Assembly: GCA_003427395.1 (NCBI GenBank)
Contig: BFEA01000349.1
Coordinates: 10,623 to 45,767 of the forward strand
Length of the DNA: 35,145 nucleotides
Direction of reading: 5' to 3'
Source: Chara braunii
Lineage: Eukaryota > Streptophyta > Charophyceae > Charales > Characeae
Shown in pieces: positions 25,236 through 35,145 of the stretch. The position numbers and the translations under genes are program-made. Each line of letters starts with the position of its first letter. Within the stretch, counting starts at the first letter, position 1. The notes below the pieces were generated by a model, which worked only from the letters and a program-made list of their open reading frames with translations, did not search any database and was not told the origin of the DNA.

Positions 25236-27322
25236 ACTTCCTCTTTGTTGCTCGGGGGTTCTTTCTTTTCTGGTACCAGACGCTGCCAGGCCTTCAGGAT
25301 CGGTGACCAGTAGGGGGTGGGTGTAGTGGGGGGTTGAATGGGGGTCCCTGGGTTAGTTTTTCTTACTGGTCTCCTAGATTTGATTGTCAATTCCTTTGCC
25401 ATGATCCAAAACAGGCCACTCATGTTCGGTGGGGTCGCTACCGGTGCCAAATTCCTTATGCTGTCTCCGGCCATCTTGGTCCACGGAAGGGCTTGTTTGG
25501 TTAGGATTTTGATTATCCATTTCATTTGGAGGGCGATCCCTCCCTCTTTTAGGGTCGATTATACCTAGCCCTCCTTGTGGTTTCCTGATGAAAGTTGTCC
25601 AGGCTACCTTGTTTATGCAGGAGGTTCTGTTGGGGTCGCCAGTCCATAGATAGCATTTGGCTCTAGTCTTCCGCTTCTTCAGGTCGTCGTCAGGGGGCCA
25701 CCATATGGAGGCCATGTACCACAAAGTGGAGAATATTGTTGTGTTGATGATCAAGGCTCTCCCTAAAAGGGAGGCCTGGGCTTTGTTGCAGGTGGCTAGC
25801 CGGGTTATTGCTCTGGCAAGTAGAGTCTCCCCCATCCCTTGCCAGATGTCATCCCTATTTACCATAATGCCTAGATATCGGAGTGCTTGATCGCCTGTAG
25901 TCCAAGACATTGGGGTGGATGGGTCTGGGGGTTGGGGGGGGATGTCCTCTGCAAGCCACCACCCTTCCGTTTTCAACCAATTAACCTTCATTTTTTAGGC
26001 GAGTCTGAAGGCTTCCATGGCGAGCGCCAGGGTCTGGAAGGAGTTGTAGCGTGGATGAGGACCGTGAGATCGTCTGCGAACATTTGTGCTGTGGGGAAAG
26101 CAAAGTTGTGGAGGGGGTTGTGGTTTTGATCGGTCAGGCGGTCTATGGATGAGTCCTTGCGCAGGAACGATGCTATGGCCTCCATTATGAACAAGAATAT
26201 TGGGGGTGCAAGGGGGTCGCCTTGCCGGACCGATCTCGATATCGGGTAGGTATCTGACAGTATTATGTTTACCTGCACCCTGCCCGTGGCATCCCCTTAG
26301 AGTACTCTAACCCACAAGCCGACTCCCATCTTCTCCATGCAGTTGTGGAGGAAGTCCCAATTGACTTGATCGTATGCCTTTTCAAAGTCGAAGAATAAGA
26401 TCGCTGCTTGCATTCGTTTTTCTGTGCAGCCTCGTTTAGAGCCATGACATTATCGAGGATGTATCGGCCTGGGATGAATCCTGCTTGGTCGATGTGAAAG
26501 GAGTTGTCTGTTAGTTTTATGATTATGTTGGCTAATGTCTTTGCTAGGATTTTGTATGGCGTTGTGAGAAGTGAGATTGGTCTATAGTTCTTGAGGTCCT
26601 CCTTGTCGCCCTTTTTGTATGTTAGTGACACTACGCTGGTGCTTAGGAATAGACCCAGGCCTCTTTTTTCTCTGTTGTCGTTGATGAAGTTCAAGAGGTC
26701 GTTACCCAATGTTGGCCAGAACTGGATCCAAAATTCTTTGGACAGGCCATCAATTTTGGGTGTTTTGTCGTTTCCCATTTGGACCAAGGTTGTGTGGAGT
26801 TCACCTATGGTGATTGGTTTATCTAAGTCCTCCGTTTGTTCTTGGGTGATCGTTCTCTCTAGGTAGGTCATCATGTGCTGACAGGCGTTGCTATTTGTTG
26901 TTGGAAGGGGGGAGGGGGTTTTAGACTCGTAGAGGTCGGCGTAGAAGGAACTGCCTATTCTTACCATCATGTTTGCGCCGGCTGACGTTGTTGTATCCTG
27001 GTTTGCTGGGTCCTTCAACCCCTCGATTGTGTTGTTCCTTGCGTTAGCCTTGATCTTGGAGAAAAAGAACTTGGACATGGATTCATTCAGGATTGTAGTC
27101 ATTCATTCGGGCGCGTATCTGTAGGCCTCTGAGTTCCCATCTTCTCCATTCGTTTAATTCGTCCTTGGTAGATTGGAGTAGGTTGTGGTAGAAGGAGTTG
27201 GAGGGATCAGATGCTAGGTTGGTTTTTGCGATGTCTAGTGTGATTTGTAGTTCTTCCTTCCTGTGTTTGTGTTCTGCCGCTATGCTTCTAGACTCCGCTG
27301 AGACCGTTTGAGCCAGATCCAT
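25236..27322 (-). pseudogene. LINE-3 reverse transcriptase
   Basis: Motifs in order on the minus strand: linker helix (27083-27322); ITIGELHTTLVQMGNDKTPK with IDGLSKEFW; VVSLTYKKGDKEDLKNYRPI and SLLTTPYKILAKTLA; DQAGFIPGRYILDNVMALNE (all 26430-27102). A frameshift then gives FFDFEKAYDQVNW (26359-26397; first catalytic Asp). After a stop come SRSVRQGDPLAPPIFLFIME and the catalytic FADD at 26069-26080 (25988-26278). Another stop precedes MKVNWLKTEGWW, LRYLGIMVNRDD and FSTLWYMASIWWPP (25374-25991), and finally the frame 25236-25525 up to the nested insertion. All catalytic motifs are visible, but at least three frame breaks prevent translation. Confidence 0.92.
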
Positions 27323-27482
27323 ATAGTTGTCTATGAACCATTTGTGACTGTCCTGGCGTTTCTTCTCGTCTTGCTGTATGAACCACCAGTTCCATCTGAC
27401 TGCCTAGGTCATGCATTCTGTGGAGAGGAGTGAGTTGTTGAGTCTGAAGAAGCCTTGACCTTTTTCTACCGGAGAGTTGAAG

Positions 27483-28300
27483 TTAACGAGCAAGTAGGTT
27501 GGTTTGTGGTCGAGCCCCCATACTGGCCTCCTTGATAGCCCCCTGTAGCATGTCGGAAATTAAGAAGAAATCGATTCGTGATAGTGACGTGTGGTTAGAG
27601 CGGTTCCTCTTGACTAGGGAGAAGGCTTTCTTGCGTGGGTGGAGGATTCGGAATGGGTCGACCAGGTCGAACTCTGTCATCATGTTCCGTAAGTGTGTGC
27701 TCGGTCTTGTGGGCCCCAACAGCACTGTCCGGGAGATGCGATCCAGGCTGGGGTCCAACGTGGTGTTCCAATCACCTGCTATAGTTAGCGGCAGGGGGGT
27801 CAGGAATAGTGATTTGATGTGGTGAAAAAAACTATGCGTTCGGCTTCCGTGTTGGGGGCGTATAGGTTTAGGATCCTGATCTTTTCCCCTTGCCATGTAA
27901 TCTGGATCAATGACCATCTCCCTTCCGCTATGTCTCCTTCGCCATTACTTACCAGACCCTCATACCAGATTTTGGAGGTGGTTGGTATGAGGATTGTTGT
28001 GCCGCGGTTGCTTTGGTCCGCTTTGTTGGACCACAGTGTGATTGGGCATCCCCCTAGGCTTTTCTCCACGGTCCTCTTTATTCTTGTGTGGTTAGTGAGA
28101 TTGGATAGGTGGGTCTCTTGTATGAGAATGACGCCGGGTTTGGGCTTTCTTTTGTCTGTGAGGCCGAGTCTAATGTCTCGTAGTTTGTCGTCTTCGGTGA
28201 GAATGTTGCCCAAACCGTTGATGTTCCAATTGTGGATCGTCAGTCCTTTTGCTTGCCAGTCTGTTCTCGCTGTACCAGAGTGATTATTGTTGTCACCCAT
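27483..28300 (-). pseudogene. LINE-3 APE-type endonuclease
   Basis: The ORF2 start is probably the ATG at 28300 (MGDNNNHSGTARTDWQAKGL). The domain begins ITIHNWNINGLG-like (HNWNINGLG), then GVILIQETHLSNL with the catalytic Glu, GRWSLIQITW and RILNLYAPN. A frameshift near 27830 moves to frame 27483-27917 with TIAGDWNTTLDPSLDR and LSRIDFFLISD. These are the AP-endonuclease motifs that nick target DNA in L1-type LINEs. The next part, down to 27323, is in disrupted frames. The copy is inactive because of the frameshift. Confidence 0.9.
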
Positions 28301-28316
28301 TTGATTACGTTGCTGT

Positions 28317-31116
28317 GTGCAAATTTTCTTGTTTTATTTTCTTAGGGGTGGCGGTTTGTTCGGGTCTCTAATCAGCCGCTGCAGTGGTCCCTGCGCTGTC
28401 AGCTCCGATTCCTCTTTTTTTTCCACTGTCGTCGTTTGCCCTTCTCCCGGCGGCAGATCCCAGGTTGTATCCTCCCATGCTGCCCTCGGGTACTGGGGTG
28501 GTACCGGTCCCGTCACTGACCGGGGATATCTTGTCGTTCAACCCTTCGTCGTTGTCGCATTCACCCATGTGCCTATCCTCATCCTCCGGTTTCAGGTACA
28601 GCGGCTCAGCTTCATCCTGTAGGGAGTGTTAGGTGAAGAGGATGTGGGATCTGATGATGGCGGCCAGAGAATCGGACATGACCTCCGCCGGGCACATCTT
28701 GCTTGCAAGTGTGTTGTATGGCAGGGCGGTGACAGTGTTCCATGCTCTCCACATCAGCCCCTCGTGCAGCCTCGATTTTTCTTCTAGTTTTACAAGGATT
28801 GGTTCAAAAGATCTGGCTGTGGCGAGTTCCTCGTCGATCTAGTCCGAGTCTTCTCTGAGGGGGGCGTGGATTCCGTAGACTCCTAGGGGGGAGTTTTGAT
28901 ATGCCTTCCCTGATTGTTCTAGCCAGTGCCCGGTGGTCTCCCGCGATCGGGAAGGCGAAGGATACGTTTGTGGCTACCTGCCACTCACCAAACTTCTTTC
29001 TATACCGGATGGGGACCAGGGGTCTGACTGGCTTGATAGTTTTGAGATCTGAGGTAGCTTTCTTGGTGACATGGGGGGCCTTGTTGTCTGCCACATTTTG
29101 AATGGTGCAGTATTCTTTTCTGTGGCTCTTTCGGTATTCCATGTTCTGATCAAACAGGCACTTTGTCTGAGCAGCGACGATGGCGATCTCCTGTTTGGGC
29201 GATCGCTGCTCGTTTCCATTTCCTATCGTATCCGTCGTAAATTTTCTGGATCTCTTGACCCTTCCTTTGGATGGCTTCCACTTCTTCTGTACCATGTCGG
29301 ATTGGGTCCTTGTGGACCTGAGTTTCTACACTGGATCCGGACTCAAAGCTCGAGTTGTCTCTTTCCCTCTTCTTCTCGTGGTATCTGAAGGCGCTGAATT
29401 TTGACAACTCACTCTGTTCTCTCAGGATGTCGTAGGTGTTCGTGGATGTGTGGATGCCTGCTACCAGGCCTTTGCTGCTCCAGCCTGTCTTCTCTTGATG
29501 CTTCATGCATGCCACTCTCATGTCGAATTCTTTCTACCTCTCATTTCTGGCTCTTTCCAGATATTCCTGCAGCCAAGCAATGGGGTCTTCCCTGTCGCTC
29601 TTGGAGGGAGATCTGTCAATTCCTTTGTGGGTTCAGTCCTGATCTGTTATTGGGCTAGCGTCTGATTCAGTCGGGGCTTCCTGTGAGCTCTGTGTGTCAG
29701 CAGGGGGGTTTCCCTTTTCAGTTGAGTCGTTCTTTCTTATTTTCTTCCTGCTCGGTGTCTCGGTGTTCTCCTTTTGTGGGGAGGTCTGTCTCTTAAGGGA
29801 GGGGTCGGTCTGTAAGGTGCGTCCCTCGATAATTTGTTTGGCTGCGTCCAGGATGCCGTTGTCCTCTTCTCGCTTGGCGAGGGCGTTTGCAGTTATTGTC
29901 CGATTGACTCAAGGTCCCACAACAGGTCTTCGTGTTTCTTTTCTTCTTTGATCGCACGGGAATCCACCACCGGTCTGAGTATATTTTCCCTGGGATTCCT
30001 GTTATCTTCTTTGCTCCCACATGGTGCCATTTGTTGTCTGACAGTGGAAAAATGTCTGGCTGTTTGATTGTCGGGGTCGTGTTCGTGTATGTCCATGTCC
30101 ACTTTTTAGGCTATGGGATATTGTCGTTGAAGACCCAACCGTCGTAATCTGGGTCATTGACAAACCAGATACCTTTAGCCTCTTCAACTTCGACGAGCAA
30201 TGTCGAGCATGTTCTGTCTCAGTTTGTTCTGTTCAGAGGAGCGCGAGCATTTGGGATCTGTCCACAGGTGGCGTCTTTCTCTACACTTGAAGCAGACCAG
30301 TGAGGCTTTGGTAGACACTGTTACTGACGTGACTTTGTCTCCGATGAGACATTGCCACTCTTCGGGGAACATCGGGGGGTCGTTAGTCAGTACCTCCAGG
30401 ATTGCTGTTACGGAATCGCAGTGGGGGGCCAAGAAGTTGGGCATGGGGAGGACCCATTTTAACACTTTGTTTGCAGGGTATTCGACTTCTAACCCGTCCT
30501 TAATCAGAGGATGGCCTCTGGGTGGGATGTTGTCAAATTGTACCCAGAACTTCTCCCTCATCAGTTGTTGTTTGTAGGAGGCAGTCGGTGAGACTTCAGC
30601 TCGCTGGGCTGTCTCCGGTTTCCAGCATGAAAGGGTGCAGACAGATCCATTGCAGTTCAAGGTTTCGCATTTCTCCAACATGTGCCTTGCTTGATCTGTG
30701 TCTTTAAAGACCACGATCATCATGGTTCTACCTAGACCAAGCAGGGAGAACTTGTCGCCCTCAGTTTTGATGTTCTCGTGTTCTTGGATGGTTTTCACCA
30801 TCCATTTTCTCTTCTCGATGAGGTTGAGTCTTGCCCTGGCGTTTGAGAAGGAGAAGATGAGAGCATGCTTCTCATACGTCGCGTTGGTGTCGGCGATCTT
30901 GTCTTTTGGTTATGCCCAGGCGGTCACTTCCTCGTCGGTGTTATCCTTCACATTCCTGACTTTGATTGTGACTTTCTCCCCTTTGATTTTTGGGGCTTCC
31001 AACAGAAATCGAAGTTTCTCGTGATCTACATTGAATGCCATGTGGGAGGGTTCTTTTGAGGTGGTTGTTTTTGTTGCAGCTACCGTGTTGTAGCGACGTT
31101 GGTAAGTTTGAGCCAT
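28317..31116 (-). pseudogene. LINE-3 ORF1 (RNA-binding, CCHC motif)
   Basis: The start is at 31116 (MAQTYQRRYNTVAATKTTTS). The frame stays the same to 30184 except for one TAA at 30907-30909. It contains DKFSLLGLGRTMMIVVFKDT, KFWVQFDNIPPRGHPLIKDG and a zinc motif CFKCRERRHLWTDPKC (C-x2-C-x4-H-x6-C). This layout, with an RNA-recognition-like fold and then a zinc knuckle, is common in plant L1 ORF1 proteins, which coat LINE RNA. Below 30184 the frame breaks up. Protein-like pieces are KWHHVGAKKITGIPGKIYSD (about 29950-30020) and PIRYRKKFGEWQVATNVSFA (about 28950-29010). The C-terminal half is unassigned. ORF1 ends just before ORF2 at 28300. Confidence 0.75.
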
Positions 31117-31240
31117 TCCTGAGATTGCCTGTCGCTTGTAGCATGGTGGGGTTCCTGTGTTTCTCTCTTTCTGCTGTTCGGTGGAGTTTTTTTTTTTTTT
31201 TTTTGTCTAGGCTACGTGGTCCTGTAGGGTTTTCTTTTTT

Positions 31241-32937
31241 CAATTAATTGATGGATTGTGAGTGTTAGATGCGTTACGTTAGTCCACATGTGGAAAAATA
31301 GAAAGTGCGATTTTTCCTTCATTTTGTTTTTTCATGTGCGGCAGTCTTAATTCCACATTCGAGTTGTTGTAGGGGTGCGGTTGCATACGTGCAGTAGGAG
31401 TGGGGGAGGAGGGGGTACAGTAGGAGGAATCCATTGAGATGGGGATAGATTGGGGGGCATGCGTCAGGGTGGCAAGTGTAGTGAGGGTGTGCGTCACGGT
31501 GGCAGGATTGAGAGTTAATCTACTTTGCGCTAGTCTAGGATTAGAGGGTGTGTGGGGGTGACGGTAGCTACTCGAACAACGACGTGGGGGTGGGGGGATT
31601 TTTCGTTGTGTTTTGTGTGCATGTGCGAAAAGCGTCGGCGGTGTTTTTCTTTTTCTTTTTTCTTTTTGAACACGGGCAATTAAGATATAACTGAACGTAT
31701 TCCTGAACTCTTTTTAACTCAGCGTTTTGGTGGTGTGACGTTTACTGGACAGGATTGGATTCCGATGATCTTCCCGACCTTGTGCGAGCTTGACTCGACA
31801 CGTGGGATCGGGCTTGTGTTCCAGGGATCGGAGGTATTGCCCGGAGGTCCTGATTGGGTGGACGCCTAACGGGGATGTGGCTGCATGCATGCAGCGTATG
31901 TGGCCTGGTCGGGGCTATGCTCGACTGGGGTTGGGTGGTGGGGGAGGAGGGTGTAAGGGGTGGGTGTGGGTGTGGGGTGGCTATGGAATATTGTGTGGGC
32001 TGATGGTGTAGGTTGAGTCGGGTCGTTAAGGGCCTGGGAAGGTGGGGTGGTTTAATGGGGGGGGATTTGCGAAAGGCGGCTGAGAGTCTACGGGCGAGCG
32101 GTGGGGTGAGCTGGTCTGTTATGTCGAATGTCTGGGAGGGGTTATAGGGGGTGGAGCGGGCCGGAGAGGGGAAAGTGGCGGGGTAGTGGAGGGATCTCGA
32201 TGTGAGGGTGGGCCTCGGGCGGGGGTTGAAGATGATGGTGGAAGTCAGAGATGGAGCTGGGGGGGCGGGGGGAGGTTGGGGGTCGGGGTTAGTGGAGAAG
32301 ATAGAGGAGGGGGAGGGAGAATGTGGAGGGGAGTAAAGATGAATCCAGGTACTGGGTTTGGTGCGAGGTGGATTTCAACTTATCACGTAAAACTTAGATG
32401 CTAGTTTGCCTGGAGTAGGATAGAGCAGGATGGAGTGGCTGCCTTGGATTGGTGGGGCTGCAGTGCCGCTTGGGGCGGGGCCGTTATTCTCCTGTGAAGT
32501 ATGGCAGCTTGTCGGACTCTGTTGATCGGCTTCGTTGCGAGGTGGTCGGTCGCAGCTTCTCCAATTGTCGATCTTGGAGGCGGCTTTCTTCCTCCGGCTT
32601 AAGTCGTGACACAGCTGCCGGTGGGAGTGTCTCTCCCCCCTGGGATGGCTGTTATGCTGGATGCTTGCTTTGTCTGCGAGGGTGGCGCGGTGTCTGGTCT
32701 GCTTCTCTCACGGCGATCTGCTCCTTCGCTGTTGTGGTCTATTTGGCGATGGCGCCCGTGTACGGCGCGCACTTGGAGCAGGGTGTCTGCTCCCCTCGTA
32801 GCGATGGCGGGCGTTGCCGCCCTACTTCGAAGTTTTGAAGTTGGGCGCGCAAGGCGTGCGGGCGGCTGGGCGGGGGGACGGTGACGGGCGGGTTTCGGTT
32901 CAAGTTTGGCAGGGGCCCGTGGGCCGAGGCCGAGCAC
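31241..32937. other. No recognised gene; G-rich plus strand
   Basis: The plus strand is strongly G/T-rich, with many GGGG runs at 31370-31600 and 31920-32340. Frames such as 32449-32838 (plus, 129 codons) and 32599-32937 (minus, 112 codons) overlap each other and show only composition bias (Gly/Arg or Pro/Arg). I see no domain, splice structure or RNA gene here. The G-runs could form quadruplexes. Confidence 0.45.
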
Positions 32938-32972
32938 TAGCGCAAATTACCGCAGCGCTGATTTTTGCGCTA
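32938..32972. repeat. Inverted repeat TAGCGCAAA / TTTGCGCTA
   Basis: A perfect 9-bp inverted repeat (32938-32946 and 32964-32972) encloses 17 bases that contain AGCGCT. It could be the tip of a small palindromic element. No partner copy was seen in the window. Confidence 0.7.
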
Positions 32973-33100
32973 ACCGTAGGCGCAGGCGCGAGTTATTTAA
33001 TTGTTCGTCACTTGAGAAATCCTTATAAACTCATAAATAAAAAATAAAACAAAAAATCAAGCCAAAATATACCCCTTGGAAGTCAAAACCCCATTCAACC

Positions 33101-33216
33101 CTCTTCAAAAACCATGTATACTACCTCTTCAAGACACTCTTCAAAAACCATGTACACCCCCTTTCCCGCCCTTTAAAACCCATGTATACCACCTCTTCAA
33201 GACACTCTGCCCATGG
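33101..33216 (+). repeat. Degenerate 36-bp minisatellite
   Basis: CTCTTCAAAAACCATGTAYA occurs at 33101 and 33137 (period 36), followed by a third diverged unit with AAAACCCATGTATACC and CTCTTCAAGACACTC. The tract is non-coding. Confidence 0.75.
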
Positions 33217-33221
33217 AACAT

Positions 33222-33343
33222 TGAATATAACGCCCAGGCATTCTATTGGAATATAATGCCTGGGCATTCTATTTGAAAAAAAGTGAGTAAAAACGAAAAT
33301 ATCATCTTTTTAGGGGAAGTTGAATATAACGCCCGGTCGTTAT
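33222..33343. repeat. AACGCC palindrome cluster next to R copy 2
   Basis: An inverted repeat GCCCAGGCATT (33232-33242) / AATGCCTGGGC (33255-33265) is preceded by GAATATAAC. A further palindrome ATAACG-CCCGGT-CGTTAT spans 33326-33343. The words match those beside R copy 1. Confidence 0.8.
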
Positions 33344-33404
33344 TTACGGGTGAAGACGGTAGCGGTAGGTACGTAGGTAGGGACAAGTGAGAGAAGACTG
33401 CTGC

Positions 33405-33600
33405 TACTCGAAGGGGGGTGGGGAAGTAGATGGGAGGCGCAGCTACTGGCAAAAAATGCTCGGTCTTTGCGTTAGCCGACCCCACCTTACTCCCTGACCA
33501 CCGCCCATTAGGGTGGGGGAACATGCATCCCCTTAATTGTGAGAGGTAGCTGTGCTTGCAGGGGTCCCCTGTATAGGCTTAGGAGTAGTGGTGGGTAGAT
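33405..33600 (+). repeat. R repeat family, copy 2
   Basis: It aligns with 21035-21240 over its length, with shared blocks GGGGAAGTAGATGGGAGGCG, GCAGCTACTGGC, CGGTCTTTGCGTTA, AACATGCATC, TTAATTGTGAGAGGTAGCT and TATAGGCTTAGGA-like. There is no coding frame. In this copy the AACGCC palindromes precede the unit instead of following it. Confidence 0.75.
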
Positions 33601-34170
33601 AGTGAATGTACAAATTGAGAGAATAATATAGCTTAGTTAAAATGAAAACAAGGGGGGGATTTCAGGGGGGGGGAGAGGAAGAAAAAGAAAAAAGAAAAAA
33701 AAAAAGAATCATTGTTTTGTTGTAACTGCTATAACACAGTAGGTAGTTGAACGAGGTCAACTGTCAACCTCGTGATACATAGACGGGAAGCTACAAGCGG
33801 TGCAGCACTACAAACGTGACCCTGTTTGATGCCACCATTGCACCGAGTCTTTTTTTTTTTTTTTTTTTTAACCCCTCTCAGAAGATCCCCCTCCACCCTT
33901 CCTCTGATTAGTTACTCCGGCACACCCCCACCCCCTCTGTCGTACCTTAGTGTGGACCACCAAGAACCATCACCCATCACCAACTCGGCTAGGTGACCTG
34001 ACCAGACATCGGATGTAGTTCATTGTACCGACTCTTGTGTGTGCTTGTTGTACAATATTCCTGTCGATGCCAGAGGAACCCGTCGACTCGTTATTTGATC
34101 TCAGCTGCCGGCTGTGTTCTTGTCCTCTTGATTCTCTCCTTCTGCTTCTTGAACTGTAGGCCTTGAAGTT
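33601..34170. other. No recognised gene; G-run, A-run and a 20-T run
   Basis: Homopolymer tracts lie at 33651-33705 (G and A) and 33850-33869 (T). The T-run may be the tail of an unidentified minus-strand retroposed sequence. A minus-strand frame (33970-34344) consists mainly of Arg/Glu and Ser/Arg from the CT repeat and is not considered real. Confidence 0.4.
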
Positions 34171-34176
34171 GGTGTT

Positions 34177-34178
<2 letters not shown>

Positions 34179-34223
<45 letters not shown>

Positions 34224-34242
34224 GCACACACACACACACACA
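34179..34242 (+). repeat. (CT)n then (CA)n microsatellite
   Basis: CT dinucleotides at about 34179-34220 are followed by CACGCACACACACA to 34242. The tract is non-coding. Confidence 0.92.
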
Positions 34243-34439
34243 ATCAGTTTTATGTCTCAGTCTTTCTTTTTGTCGTCTGTTCTCCCCCTGACTTTTTCTA
34301 AGTGTTTTTTTGTGTCCCAACTGAGCACCCTTAAGTAGTGCCAAACAGTCGGTGGTTCCTCGTTTGGAGTGCCTCCTGCACTCTTATTGGGGCCGCTCGG
34401 TTCAGGATGTCTGTGTTGCCTGTAGGTGATGACGGATGT

Positions 34440-35010
34440 TTGTCGGAGTGACTCCCTGGCTCAGTGGGTGGTGGGAACCAACAGTCTGCGGGGTTCAATC
34501 GTGATGTGAGTTACTGTAGGTCATGTGCTACTTTGCTCCGTGTTGGATGTGTCGACGTCCTCGTCTGCGCTCCACTGCTGCCCTGCTGCCTGTCCCGCTT
34601 GCTTCGCATGTGGCTCTCTGCGAATTGCTGTGCTCGATGCATGGTGTGGCCGTGTTGTTGGTGTTGCCTTGTGCTTCGCTGTCGTGCCTTCCCTGTTTGC
34701 CGCTTGTGTGCCCTGTAGGTTGGTTGCCTTGTTGCTGGTGCCTTGTGCTCCGCTCCATGGTTGCCGAGCTGCTGGTCCGCTCACCTTGTCGTCCCCTGCA
34801 GTATTGTTGCCTTGCTTGTGTTGTCTTGTGCTTCACTACACGGTTGCCACGCTGCATGTCCTGTGTGCCATGTCGTTCCTTGCAGTCGTTTTTGGCGTTG
34901 TGCAGCCGTGTTGCCTCTACTGTGTTGCCTGGTGCTTCACAAGGTTGCTGCCCACTGCTATGTTCCTCTTGGGGACAGTCTGCCTTCAACAAGGGTCATA
35001 AGGGTTCATG
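34440..35010. other. Low-complexity T/G/C region with irregular repeats
   Basis: The motif GTTGYCTTGTGCTTCRCT recurs in variant form near 34662, 34738, 34820 and 34924 with irregular spacing (76, 82, 104). Long frames exist in all phases (for example 34523-35011 plus, Cys/Leu/Val-rich; 34528-34992 minus, Gln/Arg/Thr-rich) because few stops occur in such composition. None looks like a real protein. A box A-like TGGCTCAGTGGG (34457-34468) and box B-like GGTTCAATCG (34492-34501) lie at its start. Confidence 0.4.
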
Positions 35011-35119
35011 ACTCAAACCATCAAATACGGGGATTCTGCAGATTGTCGAGGGTTCGGCCTTTTGATGAGTCGGTGCATCTCCGCCAAAACAATCTATCAT
35101 GTTTTGTTTTTTTCCGCTG

Positions 35120-35145
35120 TTTTTTTTTTTTTTTTTTTTTTTTTT
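35120..35145 (+). repeat. T-run at right window edge
   Basis: At least 25 Ts continue past the window. It may be the poly(A) tail of a minus-strand retroelement lying to the right. Confidence 0.7.

Larger units (their letters stand above)
22876..31240 (-). mobile_element. LINE-3: near full-length L1-type LINE, frameshifted
   Basis: Minus-strand order: A-tract near 31187-31204 (T-run on plus), ORF1 with CCHC motif (31116 down), ORF2 with APE endonuclease (28300), RT (27100-25990), thumb and C-terminal zinc domain (to 23287), 3' UTR, and a short A-tail near 22882-22876. The total is about 8.3 kb including a 626-bp nested insertion at 24608-25233. ORFs are interrupted by many frameshifts and some stops, so the copy is old and inactive. 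Its exact ends and target duplication were not resolved. Confidence 0.85.

Noticed and set aside
27819-28283. 154-codon plus-strand frame opposite the LINE-3 endonuclease
   Set aside because: Shadow of the APE domain, whose motifs on the minus strand are clear.
32449-32937. Overlapping 129- and 112-codon frames on opposite strands
   Set aside because: Open on both strands because of G-richness; no recognisable motif.
33970-34344. 124-codon Arg/Glu-rich frame, minus strand
   Set aside because: Dominated by the CT/CA microsatellite; no domain and no support from context.
34523-35011. Cys/Leu/Val-rich 160-codon frames in several phases
   Set aside because: All phases of the same T/G/C-rich region are open, so this is composition, not coding.
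35059-35100. Hammerhead-like words (TTGATGAGTC ... AAAAC)
   Set aside because: The invariant CUGAUGA starts with U instead of C and GAAA is changed to AAAA; no stems I and III could be formed.

Overview
The window looks like repeat-rich nuclear DNA of a green-lineage eukaryote. I infer a charophyte alga such as Chara, because the two U2 snRNA-derived sequences are plant-like and the Ty3/gypsy and L1-type LINE proteins have a plant/charophyte flavour. That species call is an inference and was not tested. Nothing resembles a bacterial operon. I could not identify any intact host protein-coding gene. Almost everything recognisable is a transposable element, a retroposed small RNA, or simple-sequence and satellite DNA. 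A 433-base gap of Ns lies at 16380-16812.

Layout. Positions 1-3903 (minus) hold a decayed Ty3/gypsy element: gag with an N-terminal coiled coil and CCHC knuckle, protease, RT and the start of RNase H, cut by the left window edge. Positions 4240-8401 (plus) hold a second, divergently oriented Ty3/gypsy element of the same broad lineage. It runs from late gag to integrase and a chromodomain-like tail, then a polypurine tract and a possible LTR, and it has lost the RT YxDD box. Positions 8739-11531 (plus) hold a 5'-truncated L1-type LINE with a 724-codon uninterrupted frame, a poly(A) tail and a probable 8-bp target-site duplication (TSD).

Positions 11.5-16.4 kb are a patchwork of small insertions. 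There are two palindromic MITEs sharing terminal inverted repeats, two poly(A)-tailed U2 snRNA retrocopies with clear TSDs, two copies of an unfamiliar short poly(A) retroposon, microsatellites and a 42-bp minisatellite running into the gap. Positions 16.8-17.95 kb (minus) carry the 3' end of another LINE. Positions 18-22.9 kb have no recognised gene. They hold a 177-bp tandem repeat, a 200-bp repeat family ('R') with AACGCC palindromes, a large inverted repeat and a near-perfect palindrome. Positions 22.9-31.2 kb (minus) are an almost full-length but frameshifted LINE (ORF1 with CCHC, APE endonuclease, RT, zinc-binding C-terminus), interrupted by a 626-bp poly(A) retroposon. Positions 31.2-35.1 kb are G- or T-rich non-coding DNA with a second R copy, minisatellites and microsatellites.

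How the parts fit together. The LINEs supply the kind of machinery (APE plus RT) that produces poly(A)-tailed insertions with TSDs. The U2 retrocopies and the short retroposons carry exactly those marks, so they are best explained as LINE-mobilised small RNAs. The most interesting unexplained signal is the short retroposon family. It has a core of 20 conserved bases (CTCCCCACCAATAGATGGAG), four copies in this window, poly(A) tails on three of them, and a putative hairpin with a compensatory base-pair change.
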